The translations under genes were made by a program, and so were the position numbers. A DNA stretch of 64,000 bases from Anaerosporomusa subterranea (GTDB taxonomy: Bacteria > Bacillota > Negativicutes > Sporomusales > Acetonemataceae), in the NCBI RefSeq assembly GCF_001611555.1, contig NZ_LSGP01000013.1, forward strand, positions 496,001 to 560,000, read 5' to 3'. The notes beneath the pieces were generated by a model. It saw only the letters and a list, made by a program, of their open reading frames with translations. It was not told the origin of the DNA and ran no database searches. The first letter of the stretch is position 1. Every line of letters starts with the position of its first letter. Below, one piece after another: positions 10,420 through 18,752 of this stretch.

Positions 10420-10420
10420 T
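10409..10420. promoter_or_regulatory. GntR/FadR-type operator candidate
   Basis: Perfect palindrome ATTGTATACAAT. It fits the TNGTNNACNA pattern bound by FCD-domain (FadR subfamily) GntR regulators and covers the -35 of the predicted promoter. A second palindrome, ATCAGCTC-A-GAGCTGAT, lies at 10373-10389 near the predicted transcript start. No FCD regulator gene is in the window. Confidence 0.5.
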
Positions 10421-10456
10421 ATACAAAAAGCAAATAGCTATAGATATTGGACACAC

Positions 10457-10502
10457 AGAAAGAATAAGACCTGCACATTACTGTGCAGGTCTTATTCTTT
10501 CT
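10457..10502 (-). terminator. Terminator of the tRNA-Leu pair
   Basis: Perfect 20-bp inverted repeat (AGAAAGAATAAGACCTGCAC and its complement) with a 6-nt loop, starting directly at the CCA end of the second tRNA on the minus strand. The distal part of the stem is T-rich on the minus strand. Confidence 0.75.
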
Positions 10503-10587
10503 GGTGCGGTAGAATGGATTTGAACCATCACGAGGTTGCCCCCGCCAGCCCCTCAAGCTGGTGCGTCTGCCGTTCCGCCACTACCGC
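10502..10587 (-). tRNA. tRNA-Leu (anticodon GAG)
   Basis: 86 nt with encoded CCA. Acceptor stem is GCGGTAG / CTACCGC, and the anticodon stem CCAGC / GCTGG encloses the loop TTGAGGG, giving GAG (reads CUC/CUU). The long variable arm typical of class II tRNA-Leu is present, as is the T loop GGTTCAAATCC. Confidence 0.95.
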
Positions 10588-10602
10588 GTGACTTGGGAAT
10601 TA

Positions 10603-10688
10603 TGGTGCGGCCGAGTGGATTTGAACCACCACAGGGTTGCCCCTACTAGCTCCTGAGGCTAGCGCGTCTGCCGTTCCGCCACGACCGC
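10603..10688 (-). tRNA. tRNA-Leu (anticodon CAG)
   Basis: 86 nt with encoded CCA. Acceptor stem is GCGGTCG / CGGCCGC with one wobble pair. The anticodon stem CTAGC / GCTAG encloses CTCAGGA, giving CAG (reads CUG). Class II variable arm and T loop are present. It is 15 nt upstream of the GAG tRNA and very similar to it outside the anticodon arm, so the pair looks like an old tandem duplication. Confidence 0.95.
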
Positions 10689-10721
10689 ATTGTTTAATGT
10701 CACATCTCAGCGACGTAAATT

Positions 10722-10750
10722 ATCTTACCATAATCCCATAAAAGCGTCAA
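10722..10750 (-). promoter_or_regulatory. Promoter of the tRNA-Leu pair
   Basis: Minus-strand TTGACG (10750-10745), 17-nt spacer, TAAGAT (10727-10722), placed about 35 nt before the first tRNA. Confidence 0.8.
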
Positions 10751-10783
10751 GCTATATTTCGCAAATTATTTTATTGTTGTTTT

Positions 10784-12418
10784 CTACTTTGCTGCATGCG
10801 CCCACTGCCAAGCATTCCATAAATTTCCCGCTGGCGAGGCATTTGGACGGTAATTTAGTACAGTTTTCTTAACAATGCCGATGTTTGAATGAAAATACAA
10901 AGGAATTGCCGGGACTTCTTGAGCGTACAGTTCCTGAATGCGGTAATATATCTGCTTGCGACTGTCTGCCTCAACGGTACGGGCGGCCTGATCTAACAGT
11001 CGATCAACCTCGGCATTACGCCAACCTGAATAGTTCTTGCCTTTATAAGCGTTACTGGGACCGGGAATATTTCGCGAGTGCCAGAGACTACTATTATCCG
11101 GATCTGGCCCCAAATACCAGGCATACAGTGCACTTTCAAAGCGGCGTCCTGGCAAGACATCGGTAAATAACGCCGGTATTTCAATAAATCGCGGCGTTAA
11201 TTCCACACCGGCTTCGCGTAGCTGCTGTGACAACAGTCGAGTGGCTGTCTCCCGCTGTTTATTGTTGCTCGTTGTGATTAGCGACAGACTGAGGCGTACT
11301 CCATCTTTAGCGAAAATACCATCCACGCCTTGCCGCCACCCTGCCTGATTCAAAAGCTCCTTAGCTGCTTCGACGTTACGCGCTAATGGTGTCAAGTCAC
11401 TACGTGCCGCCCATGAAACCGGCCATTGATCAGCCGCTGCGGCAGTTGCGGCGCTACGATACGCCTCTGCGATGATTGCTTGACGATCAATCGCCAACGA
11501 GATTGCTTGACGTACTCTTGCGTCTTGAAGTCGAGCGTTGTCTAAATTGAGATCGATATGTTCCCACACCATCGTCGGATTCATAACCACATGAAAAGCA
11601 TCAATAGCCCGTGCCTGTTCAACCAGACTGGGATCTAAGTTGCCAATGATATCAACAGATCCAGCTTTGATCTGAGTCAGCAGGATATTAATATCAGGTA
11701 TTATTTTATACGAGATGGTGTCAAGTACCGGCTTGCCAAGGTGATAATTCGGATTTGCCTTCAGATTGATTTCCTCCGCCATTCGCCACTCAACAAATTG
11801 AAATGGGCCTGTCCCTATTGGCGCGCGATTGAACGGCGCTTTGGCGAAATCAGCACCTTCCAACAGATGCTTTGGTAAAATTCGTGAAAACAAGTTGAGG
11901 AATGACGGATAATATTCTCGAAAGCGAACAACTAGCGTAGTTTTATCCGGTGCTTCAATCGAAGCGATCTGATCATAACCATCTCTAGAGATGACATTGT
12001 TTCTTGGATTCATGATCAATCGCCAAGTGAATATCACGTCTTCGGCTGAAAAAGGCTTGCCATCATGCCACTGTACATTGTTTCGGAGGCGGTAGGTAAC
12101 TATTCTGCCATCACTGCTGACGCCACCGTTTTGCAGAGTTGGAACATCTGACGCTAGGTCAGGCTGCCACTCGCCTTTGTCATTCATATAGACCAGACCG
12201 CTAAAGATTAGGCTGGCGACCTCATGTGCACTGACCATATCAGAAGAAAGAGGGTTTAACGTTGCTGGTTCATACAAACTGCCATAGACGATCTTGCCGC
12301 CTTTCTGCGCAACAGGCTGCTTGGCAGGAGTTTCTTTAGTCTTATTATCTGTTGAGCAACCTGTCAGCAGTAACAGTACTACGCAGGCCAGGATAACTCC
12401 AATCCTTTTTTGACGCAC
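10784..12418 (-). CDS. Peptide/nickel-type ABC substrate-binding lipoprotein
   Basis: 544 residues. The N-terminus MRQKRIG plus a hydrophobic stretch ends in a lipobox LLTGC, so it is membrane-anchored outside the cytoplasm. The rest is the SBP_bac_5 fold (DppA/OppA family): YEPATLNPL, WHDGKPFSAEDVIFTW, GTGPFQFVEW, RQAISLAIDR and GPDPDN. The family binds oligopeptides, nickel or related ligands; the ligand here cannot be told. No permease or ATPase genes are adjacent, so it is an orphan. GTG at 12418 is preferred over the GTG at 12427 because GAGGTGG would overlap the latter. It is 14 nt behind the lytic transglycosylase, which suggests a role in muropeptide uptake (inference). Confidence 0.88.
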   Translation of the reverse strand: MRQKRIGVILACVVLLLLTGCSTDNKTKETPAKQPVAQKGGKIVYGSLYEPATLNPLSSDMVSAHEVASLIFSGLVYMNDKGEWQPDLASDVPTLQNGGVSSDGRIVTYRLRNNVQWHDGKPFSAEDVIFTWRLIMNPRNNVISRDGYDQIASIEAPDKTTLVVRFREYYPSFLNLFSRILPKHLLEGADFAKAPFNRAPIGTGPFQFVEWRMAEEINLKANPNYHLGKPVLDTISYKIIPDINILLTQIKAGSVDIIGNLDPSLVEQARAIDAFHVVMNPTMVWEHIDLNLDNARLQDARVRQAISLAIDRQAIIAEAYRSAATAAAADQWPVSWAARSDLTPLARNVEAAKELLNQAGWRQGVDGIFAKDGVRLSLSLITTSNNKQRETATRLLSQQLREAGVELTPRFIEIPALFTDVLPGRRFESALYAWYLGPDPDNSSLWHSRNIPGPSNAYKGKNYSGWRNAEVDRLLDQAARTVEADSRKQIYYRIQELYAQEVPAIPLYFHSNIGIVKKTVLNYRPNASPAGNLWNAWQWAHAAK

Positions 12419-12432
12419 AATAACCACCTCGT

Positions 12433-13002
12433 CTAACGGCCGTACAGCTCCACATAGCGCTTTTGACTATGAAGAACCTTTCCGACATATTCACGCGTTT
12501 CCTTAAAAGGTATCTGGCTGGCGTCAGCGAATGACGCATTCCAACCGTAGCGTTGCATCCATTCTTTCACATTTCCCTGACCACCGTTATATGCGGCCAG
12601 TACAAGCACTTGGTTGCCCTTGAACTCACGGTTTAAATTGGCGAGATACCAGGTTCCCATTCGGATACTGACCTCAGGTTCGGCCAGCCTTTCCAAATTA
12701 AAGTCTATTTCTTTAGACTCTTTTGCCACCCATTGGGCTGTTTCAGGCATCATCTGCATCAAACCAAACGCCCCTCGGGGAGAGCGGGCGCGCGGTAGAA
12801 ACTTACTTTCTGTGCGTATAATGGCCGCGACCAGAAATGGATCCAAGTTGTTTTTCATTGAATATTGATACACAATGTCCCTATTCGGAAATGGATAGAT
12901 ATACTTTTTTTGAAACCATTCGCTAGTGTAAGTAAAATAACCGGCGAGCATGCCTACAAGCAAAACCAGCGCCAGGAGCGTAAGTCTCGAAAATACACGC
13001 AA
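12433..13002 (-). CDS. Lytic murein transglycosylase (SLT domain)
   Basis: 189 residues. An N-terminal membrane anchor (about 7-25) is followed by a soluble transglycosylase domain. The catalytic glutamate is in AIIRTESKF, followed by GAFGLMQMMPETAQW and AAYNGGQGNV. It cleaves the glycan strand of peptidoglycan, leaving 1,6-anhydro ends. The short form resembles YjbJ/SLT proteins of Firmicutes. It is the fourth gene behind polA-mutM-coaE. Confidence 0.9.
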   Translation of the reverse strand: MRVFSRLTLLALVLLVGMLAGYFTYTSEWFQKKYIYPFPNRDIVYQYSMKNNLDPFLVAAIIRTESKFLPRARSPRGAFGLMQMMPETAQWVAKESKEIDFNLERLAEPEVSIRMGTWYLANLNREFKGNQVLVLAAYNGGQGNVKEWMQRYGWNASFADASQIPFKETREYVGKVLHSQKRYVELYGR

Positions 13003-13083
13003 ATATGATCACTCCGTATACATTTAGCTCATTACTTTAAAAAGAGTATGTGACTCCTGCGCAAATCATTCAATTAATATGAA

Positions 13084-13683
13084 TTAAGCATCGCAATGCA
13101 ATCTTTCCCATAATCTTTCCACCTGACGCCGCGTTGACTCGGGGCTGCCGCTATTGTCAATAACTACGTCAGCGCGTTGCTTCTTTTCCTCAAGCGACAG
13201 TTGTGAAGCAATGCGCATCTCCGCTTGTTGCTGCGTAAGGCTGTCGCGTACCATTAAGCGGTTAATCTGGGTCTGACGATCCACATAGACGACCCAAACT
13301 TCATTCACCATGTGGTTCCAGTCTGTTTCCAGCAGCAATGGTACATCCAACACAATGACTTGATAACCGGCTGCTTCAGCCAGTTTTACTTCTGTCGCGA
13401 CTTGGCTCCAAATCGCAGGATGAGTAATCGCCTCTAGACTTTTCCGCTTTTCAGGGTCGCTAAATACGATATCTCCCAATTTGCGGCGATTGATGTTACC
13501 ATCTGGGAACAAAATTTGATCACCGAAATAATCAATAATTTGTCGCCATGCGGGCTGACCGGGTGTGACAACCGTATGTGCAATCGCATCAGCATCAACA
13601 ATGAGCGCGCCCAATTCAGACAACAGTCGACTGACTGTGCTTTTACCACTAGCAATGCCGCCAGTCAATCCAATCTGATACAT
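13084..13683 (-). CDS. coaE: Dephospho-CoA kinase
   Basis: 199 residues; phosphorylates dephospho-CoA in the last step of CoA synthesis. P-loop GLTGGIASGKSTV at the N-terminus, DADAIAH after it, and the lid motif RDSLTQQQAEMRIASQ. It is 12 nt behind mutM, the order known from many Firmicutes (polA-mutM-coaE). Confidence 0.97.
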   Translation of the reverse strand: MYQIGLTGGIASGKSTVSRLLSELGALIVDADAIAHTVVTPGQPAWRQIIDYFGDQILFPDGNINRRKLGDIVFSDPEKRKSLEAITHPAIWSQVATEVKLAEAAGYQVIVLDVPLLLETDWNHMVNEVWVVYVDRQTQINRLMVRDSLTQQQAEMRIASQLSLEEKKQRADVVIDNSGSPESTRRQVERLWERLHCDA

Positions 13684-13695
13684 TGTTCTCCCCCC

Positions 13696-14517
13696 CTATT
13701 GTTGACACTTAGGACAAAAGTGAGTTCCCCGGCCGCCAACTTCGATACGTTGAATGGCACTGCCGCAGATTTGGCAAGGCTCACCTTTTCTTCCATAGAC
13801 CTGCAAATGATGTTGGTGGCCACCCTCTCTGCCACTACTATCTAAATAATCGCGAATAGTCGTCCCGTGATGAGACAACGCATCATCAATGACATGATTA
13901 ATAGCGGCAAACAAGCGCTCAATTTCTTCGCGGTTTAGGCTCTCGCCTGTTCGTTCAGGATGTATGCCAGCTAGTGACAAGCTTTCGTCGACATAAATAT
14001 TACCCAAGCCGCCGATGATCTCTTGGTTCAATAACAGCGATTTTACCTTCGCCTTGCGCCGGTTTAGGGCGCGAGCCAAATAATCGGCGGTAAATTCCGA
14101 ACTGAGAGGCTCTGGTCCCATTGATGCTAACCCATGAATATGGCTTAATTCTTCTAGATGCATGAGATACAATGTTCCTAATGTTCGAGTATCGGCAAAC
14201 ACTAACCGATCGCCTGTATCCAGGAAAAATAGCACCCGGGTATAGGCGTCTGACGGTTCTGCAGCATGCCGCAAATACAATCGCCCTGTCATGCGCAGGT
14301 GGATGACGAGTGCGAGGTCACCTTCGAGTTGTAATAACAGGTATTTACCTCGTCGATCAATCGATAAGATACGTTTTCCTGTCACCAAGTCAGCAAATTC
14401 CGACGGTGTCGGCCATTTGATTAAACGTGGCAATTGGATATCAATTGATTCTATGCGACGTCCAGCTAGCCCAATTAATCCGCGCCGGACGGTTTCGACT
14501 TCGGGTAGTTCAGGCAT
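13696..14517 (-). CDS. mutM: Formamidopyrimidine-DNA glycosylase
   Basis: 273 residues. Removes 8-oxoguanine and other oxidised purines and nicks the abasic site. It begins PELPEVETVRRGL with the catalytic Pro1-Glu2. A helix-two-turn-helix carries GLGNIYVDE, and the C-terminal zinc finger is CQICGSAIQ...THFCPKC. It lies 10 nt after polA. Confidence 0.98.
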   Translation of the reverse strand: MPELPEVETVRRGLIGLAGRRIESIDIQLPRLIKWPTPSEFADLVTGKRILSIDRRGKYLLLQLEGDLALVIHLRMTGRLYLRHAAEPSDAYTRVLFFLDTGDRLVFADTRTLGTLYLMHLEELSHIHGLASMGPEPLSSEFTADYLARALNRRKAKVKSLLLNQEIIGGLGNIYVDESLSLAGIHPERTGESLNREEIERLFAAINHVIDDALSHHGTTIRDYLDSSGREGGHQHHLQVYGRKGEPCQICGSAIQRIEVGGRGTHFCPKCQQ

Positions 14518-14527
14518 GTCAACCCTC

Positions 14528-17149
14528 CTATTTCGCTGCAGCCCAATTTCTTCCTAATTTTACATCAGTGAGAAGCGGAACTGATAATTCAGCCGCCTCT
14601 TCCATTGCTTCGCGAACAATCCGGCTGACAACGTCTGTCTCGCCAGCTACTACCTCAAGCAGCAATTCATCGTGAACCTGCAGCAGAATGCGGCTTTTAA
14701 ATCCGCCACTAATTAGCCGGTCATACACATCAACCATAGCCTTTTTAATAATGTCTGCAGCAGTTCCTTGAATGGGGGTATTCATGGCTGTCCGCTCGGC
14801 AAAGGAGCGAAGGCTGAAGTTTGAAGCATTAATATCAGGCAAATAGCGTCTGCGGCCAAAAAGTGTCGTAACAAAGCCTTGTTTTTTTGCTTCGGCAACC
14901 GAATTATCCATGAACTGTTTAACACCGGGATAGCGGGCAAAGTAGTTGTCTATGTACTGCGCGGCTTCTTTACGGCTAACGCCGATGTCGCGTGATAGGC
15001 CAAAGTCACTAATACCATAGACAATGCCAAAATTGACTGCTTTAGCCCGAGAACGCAGCATCCCGGTTACCTCAGACATAGGCACACCGAACACTTCGGC
15101 TGCTGTGCGGGTATGAATGTCCTGGCCGTGAAGGAATGCGTCAATCAGGTTTTCATCGCCAGACATATGAGCCAACACCCGCAGTTCAATTTGCGAGTAA
15201 TCTGCGGACAAGATATAGTCCCATCCCTCGCCAGGCACGAACATTTCTCGTATCCGTCGGCCTGAATCGGTGCGGACAGGGATATTTTGCAGGTTGGGCT
15301 CAGAACTGGATAAACGCCCAGTCGTTGTTACTGTCTGGTTAAAGGTGGTGTGAATACGCCCAGTAGCTGCTGAGATCAAGGCATGCATTCCGTCGAGATA
15401 CGTTGATTTCAATTTGGCAAGCATACGGTATTCTAGCAAGTTGTCAATAATGATATGTTGACCAGATAGCTTTTCCAGCACTTCTGCATCGGTTGAATAT
15501 CCGGTCTTTGTTTTTTTGAGTATAGGAAGACCGAGCTTTTCGTACAAAATAGCGCCTAATTGTTTGGTTGAATTGACATTAAATTCTTCGCCTGCAATGG
15601 CATATATTTCGCACAATAGTTGCTCAATCCGCACTGCCAATTCGCCAGACATGTCCATCAGGCTGTCTGCGTCAATAGCAACCCCGTTCATCTCCATAGC
15701 AGACAGAACGCGAGTCAACGGCAGTTCAATCGAGTGGTACAAATCTTTCAATCCTGAGGCTTCAATCCGTTCCTCCAGCACAGGGCGTAAATCGCGCACT
15801 ATACCAACAGCCCAAGCAGCGTAACGGGGGTCTTGACGAAGTTTAGATTCTTCCCACTGCGTGTGGCGGGACAAATAAGTAGCAGCCAAGTCTGGCAGAG
15901 AATATCGCGTTGCTGCAGGATCAAGAAGATAGCCAGCAATTTGTGAGTCAAAAGTTAGGCCAGAAAGTGTCAGTCCAGTTGACAGACATAAGTTAGTTGC
16001 CAGTTTGGCATCATGAGTAGCTTTGCCTAGTGAAGGCACAGTCAATAAATGCAACATATCTGCCCAACCAGGGGTTGATGGTGTGAGAATGACCGTTCGC
16101 TCAGCAACTGCTAATGCCAATCCGGCCAGTTCTAGGCTTGGTGTATGCCCGGCGAACAGCGGCAAATATGTCATTGAAGATGACTCTATTTGCTCTAGGA
16201 GTCTTTTCGCGTCGGCAGTATCTGCCAGGACTTCAACTGGCGGTAGCGCCTCAGATTGGACTTCTATCACCGGCCCATTGTTAGGAAGCAACGGCATTAA
16301 CCTAGCCAACATGGTTCGAAACTCAAGTCGCAAAAACAACTCGCGCAGTCGATCAACATCCGGGCTCCAGCCATAGGTGTCAGGCTGGTATTCGATAGGA
16401 ACGTTGCAGACAATACTGGCCAGTTGCTGTGAAAGTTTGGCATTGTCTGCCTGAGAACGCAGCAATTCCTGTGTTTTCTTGCCTGACACTTCGTTCACAT
16501 GGGCTAACAAGTTGTCCAAACTTTCAAACTGCTGAATGAGTTTAAGTGCAGTCTTCTCGCCAATTCCGGCGACTCCGGGAATATTATCAGACTGGTCTCC
16601 CATAAGACTTTTAACGTCAACAAATTGATTAGGGCGCAGACCATATCGTTCGTTAAAGGCGGTTTCGTCCATTAGGTCAAGGTCGGATATCCCTTTTTTA
16701 GTTAGTAGTACTCTTACCGAAGGTGTGATTAGTTGCAATGCATCTTTATCGCCGGTGACGATAGTAACATTAAAACCAGAAACGCTGGCCTTGTCAGCCA
16801 GAGTGCCAATCACATCATCTGCTTCAAAGCCTTCGAGCCCTAACTTAGCGATGCCAAACGCGGTCAGCAGTTCTTCAAATAAGTTTAATTGTTCGGCCAA
16901 TTCACTGGGCATGGCCTTGCGGTGCGCCTTATACTCTGCGTAGACCTGATTGCGAAACGTTTTTTTCCCCTTATCAAGAGCAACGACAATTGCATCAGGA
17001 CGCATGTCTGCCAACAGCTTTAGCAACATATTAGCAAATCCGTAAACCGCGTTAGTATGTTGTCCTGAAGCAGTTGTCAACGGTGGCAGTGCATAAAAAG
17101 CCCTATGTATCAGACTACTTCCATCAATAATTACAAATGTTCGAGCCAT
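14528..17149 (-). CDS. polA: DNA polymerase I
   Basis: 873 residues. The N-terminal 5'-3' exonuclease domain (about 1-290; EYKAHRKAMP, GFEADDVIGTLAD, KSLMGDQSDNIPGV) is intact. The middle domain (about 310-480) lacks the DxE proofreading motif and reads MTYLPLFAG at that place, as in Bacillus enzymes, so proofreading is probably lost. The polymerase domain is complete: DYSQIELRVLAHMSGD, RSRAKAVNFGIVYGIS and LLQVHDELLLE. It fills gaps in repair and removes RNA primers. It is the first gene of the polA-mutM-coaE group. Confidence 0.98.
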   Translation of the reverse strand: MARTFVIIDGSSLIHRAFYALPPLTTASGQHTNAVYGFANMLLKLLADMRPDAIVVALDKGKKTFRNQVYAEYKAHRKAMPSELAEQLNLFEELLTAFGIAKLGLEGFEADDVIGTLADKASVSGFNVTIVTGDKDALQLITPSVRVLLTKKGISDLDLMDETAFNERYGLRPNQFVDVKSLMGDQSDNIPGVAGIGEKTALKLIQQFESLDNLLAHVNEVSGKKTQELLRSQADNAKLSQQLASIVCNVPIEYQPDTYGWSPDVDRLRELFLRLEFRTMLARLMPLLPNNGPVIEVQSEALPPVEVLADTADAKRLLEQIESSSMTYLPLFAGHTPSLELAGLALAVAERTVILTPSTPGWADMLHLLTVPSLGKATHDAKLATNLCLSTGLTLSGLTFDSQIAGYLLDPAATRYSLPDLAATYLSRHTQWEESKLRQDPRYAAWAVGIVRDLRPVLEERIEASGLKDLYHSIELPLTRVLSAMEMNGVAIDADSLMDMSGELAVRIEQLLCEIYAIAGEEFNVNSTKQLGAILYEKLGLPILKKTKTGYSTDAEVLEKLSGQHIIIDNLLEYRMLAKLKSTYLDGMHALISAATGRIHTTFNQTVTTTGRLSSSEPNLQNIPVRTDSGRRIREMFVPGEGWDYILSADYSQIELRVLAHMSGDENLIDAFLHGQDIHTRTAAEVFGVPMSEVTGMLRSRAKAVNFGIVYGISDFGLSRDIGVSRKEAAQYIDNYFARYPGVKQFMDNSVAEAKKQGFVTTLFGRRRYLPDINASNFSLRSFAERTAMNTPIQGTAADIIKKAMVDVYDRLISGGFKSRILLQVHDELLLEVVAGETDVVSRIVREAMEEAAELSVPLLTDVKLGRNWAAAK

Positions 17150-17184
17150 GAGCTCACCGCCTTAAATTTATCAACAATATATTT

Positions 17185-17213
17185 AGTATACCATTGTCTA
17201 TTAGCTGTGAAAA
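17185..17213 (-). promoter_or_regulatory. Probable promoter of polA
   Basis: Minus-strand TTTTCA (17213-17208), 17-nt spacer, TATACT (17190-17185), about 35 nt before the polA start. Good -10, weak -35. Confidence 0.5.
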
Positions 17214-17275
17214 CCCTTTCTAGTTTCTAAATAAGCTCTCAGTCTTATGTATTGGGACAAAAATACCATTTTTTG

Positions 17276-17432
17276 CCTATGAGACTTAGCAGTAGTAATT
17301 TCTCGATAGTCAAAAAAGAACCGTCGTTCCTTTACGACTTAGTAACAGCAATTTCTACAAGTAAATAAGAACCGTCGTTACCTATGAGACTCAGCGTCAG
17401 CAATTTCTGCAAGTAAATAAGAACCGGGCGGA
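17276..17432. repeat. Three tandem degenerate copies of a 52-53 bp unit
   Basis: Units begin at 17276, 17329 and 17381. Each reads roughly CCTATGAGACTTAGC, then AGCAATTTCT, then AAGTAAATAAGAACCG. The third copy runs into the terminator hairpin of the L,D-transpeptidase gene. Copies 2 and 3 are the most alike. There is no open frame across it. It looks like a tandem duplication of sequence downstream of that terminator. Confidence 0.8.
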
Positions 17433-17453
17433 GCTTAATCTCCGTCCGGTTCG
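17421..17453 (-). terminator. Terminator of the L,D-transpeptidase gene, overlapping its last codons
   Basis: Minus-strand hairpin GAACCGGACGGAG, loop ATTAAG, CTCCGCCCGGTTC, then TTATTT. The left arm encodes the last residues (EPDG) and the loop carries the TAA stop. Confidence 0.7.
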
Positions 17454-18664
17454 TGGAAGGGATACGTCAGGTCGATAATTCTGGCTGCTTCGTCCCAGTA
17501 AACATAGGCTCCAAAATATGAATACACTTGATTTATCGCGAGGTATGGCTTGTTTTCAATTACTTGTATCGGCACAACCTTATTGTTTGCGATCAATATT
17601 TTCGTTTTCTCATCCCAAATAGCTTTTTGTCCAAGTGCTTCTCCAATTGTCAATACTGGCAGTAACGGAATCTCTCGACGCAGCGGAAAGTCGCCTGCCA
17701 CTGGTTTGCCGTTAAGAGTTAAGGAAATAATTTCTACTCCCAGCGCACCTTGGGAAGAATTTATTTGCTGGGTACCTCCGAATAAAACCGGAATACTCTC
17801 CGGCGCGGCATAAAGAGAACCGTCTTTTCGCACCCCGCGGAAAAAACGAGATCCGACCTTTATCTGACTACTCGCCTCATCCCAAGTTATGCTGGCCTTT
17901 ACAGCTTCAGCGATAGACTGAATAGGTACCAGTAGCCCATCGGTACTGATCTGGACTTTATCTGGCAGCAGTTTACCGTTAACAACCAAATGATGAAACT
18001 GCAAAAAAACATATTCTTTATCATCCGCTGCCTCGATCATTCGACTAATTGCAGAGTCATCAACCCAATTATTCCAGTTGTGCGGACGCAGCTTTACGCG
18101 CACATCCGAAATAGATACTGATTGCCATCCATAAACGTCCGGATACACGGCGATATAAGCGCGATTCTGATAATCGATGCCGACTCGTACTCGTTCATAA
18201 ATAATCCGCAACGGAGTGTTCACCCTGACAACTTCATACAGTTCTTCAACATCAGGCTCATACATCCGTATACAACCATTAGAGACAACCAAGCCAATAG
18301 AATCTGGATTATTGGTACCATGTACCCCATAGGTAGGAAGAAAGCCCATCCAGCGGTAGCCAAGCGGATTATGCGGACCGGACGAAACAACCGTTCCCGG
18401 AGAGTCAGGCGGATACCAGGCAGGATTGACTTCTTTAATAGTGATATAGTAATTCCCTAGCGGTGTCGGTGTTGAAGGCTTACCGATCGCCACTGGGTAG
18501 CGTTTAATTAGGCGATTGCCTGCATACAGTTCTAGTGTCCGGCTTGGTAGATTGATGACAAGCTGTGGGTCTGTCAAATCTGGATTTTGCGGCGCAGCCC
18601 TTGCCAAAAATACAGGAAAGAAACAAAAAATAAAACTGGCAATTACTACCCAAGTTTTTAGCAC
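17435..18664 (-). CDS. L,D-transpeptidase with copper-amine-oxidase-like stalk domains
   Basis: 409 residues with a signal peptide (1-23, ending ARA). A YkuD domain (about 30-165) carries the catalytic HGTNNPDSIG...SNGCIRM motif, which forms 3-3 peptidoglycan cross-links or attaches proteins to the wall. Residues about 210-405 resemble repeated copper amine oxidase N-terminal-like domains (LLPDKVQ..GLLVPIQSIAEAV; ITWDEASSQIKVG; YVYWDEAARIIDL), common in secreted proteins of Clostridia and Negativicutes. The start is GTG at 18664, with GAGGGG 9 nt upstream. Confidence 0.88.
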   Translation of the reverse strand: MLKTWVVIASFIFCFFPVFLARAAPQNPDLTDPQLVINLPSRTLELYAGNRLIKRYPVAIGKPSTPTPLGNYYITIKEVNPAWYPPDSPGTVVSSGPHNPLGYRWMGFLPTYGVHGTNNPDSIGLVVSNGCIRMYEPDVEELYEVVRVNTPLRIIYERVRVGIDYQNRAYIAVYPDVYGWQSVSISDVRVKLRPHNWNNWVDDSAISRMIEAADDKEYVFLQFHHLVVNGKLLPDKVQISTDGLLVPIQSIAEAVKASITWDEASSQIKVGSRFFRGVRKDGSLYAAPESIPVLFGGTQQINSSQGALGVEIISLTLNGKPVAGDFPLRREIPLLPVLTIGEALGQKAIWDEKTKILIANNKVVPIQVIENKPYLAINQVYSYFGAYVYWDEAARIIDLTYPFHEPDGD

Positions 18665-18752
18665 AGAGTGATCCCCTCTTTACCTCTTTTGCAATAGTAA
18701 GGTATATGAGGGTCACTATACGCCTATGCCAATCTTTGGCTCGTCCTGACGA

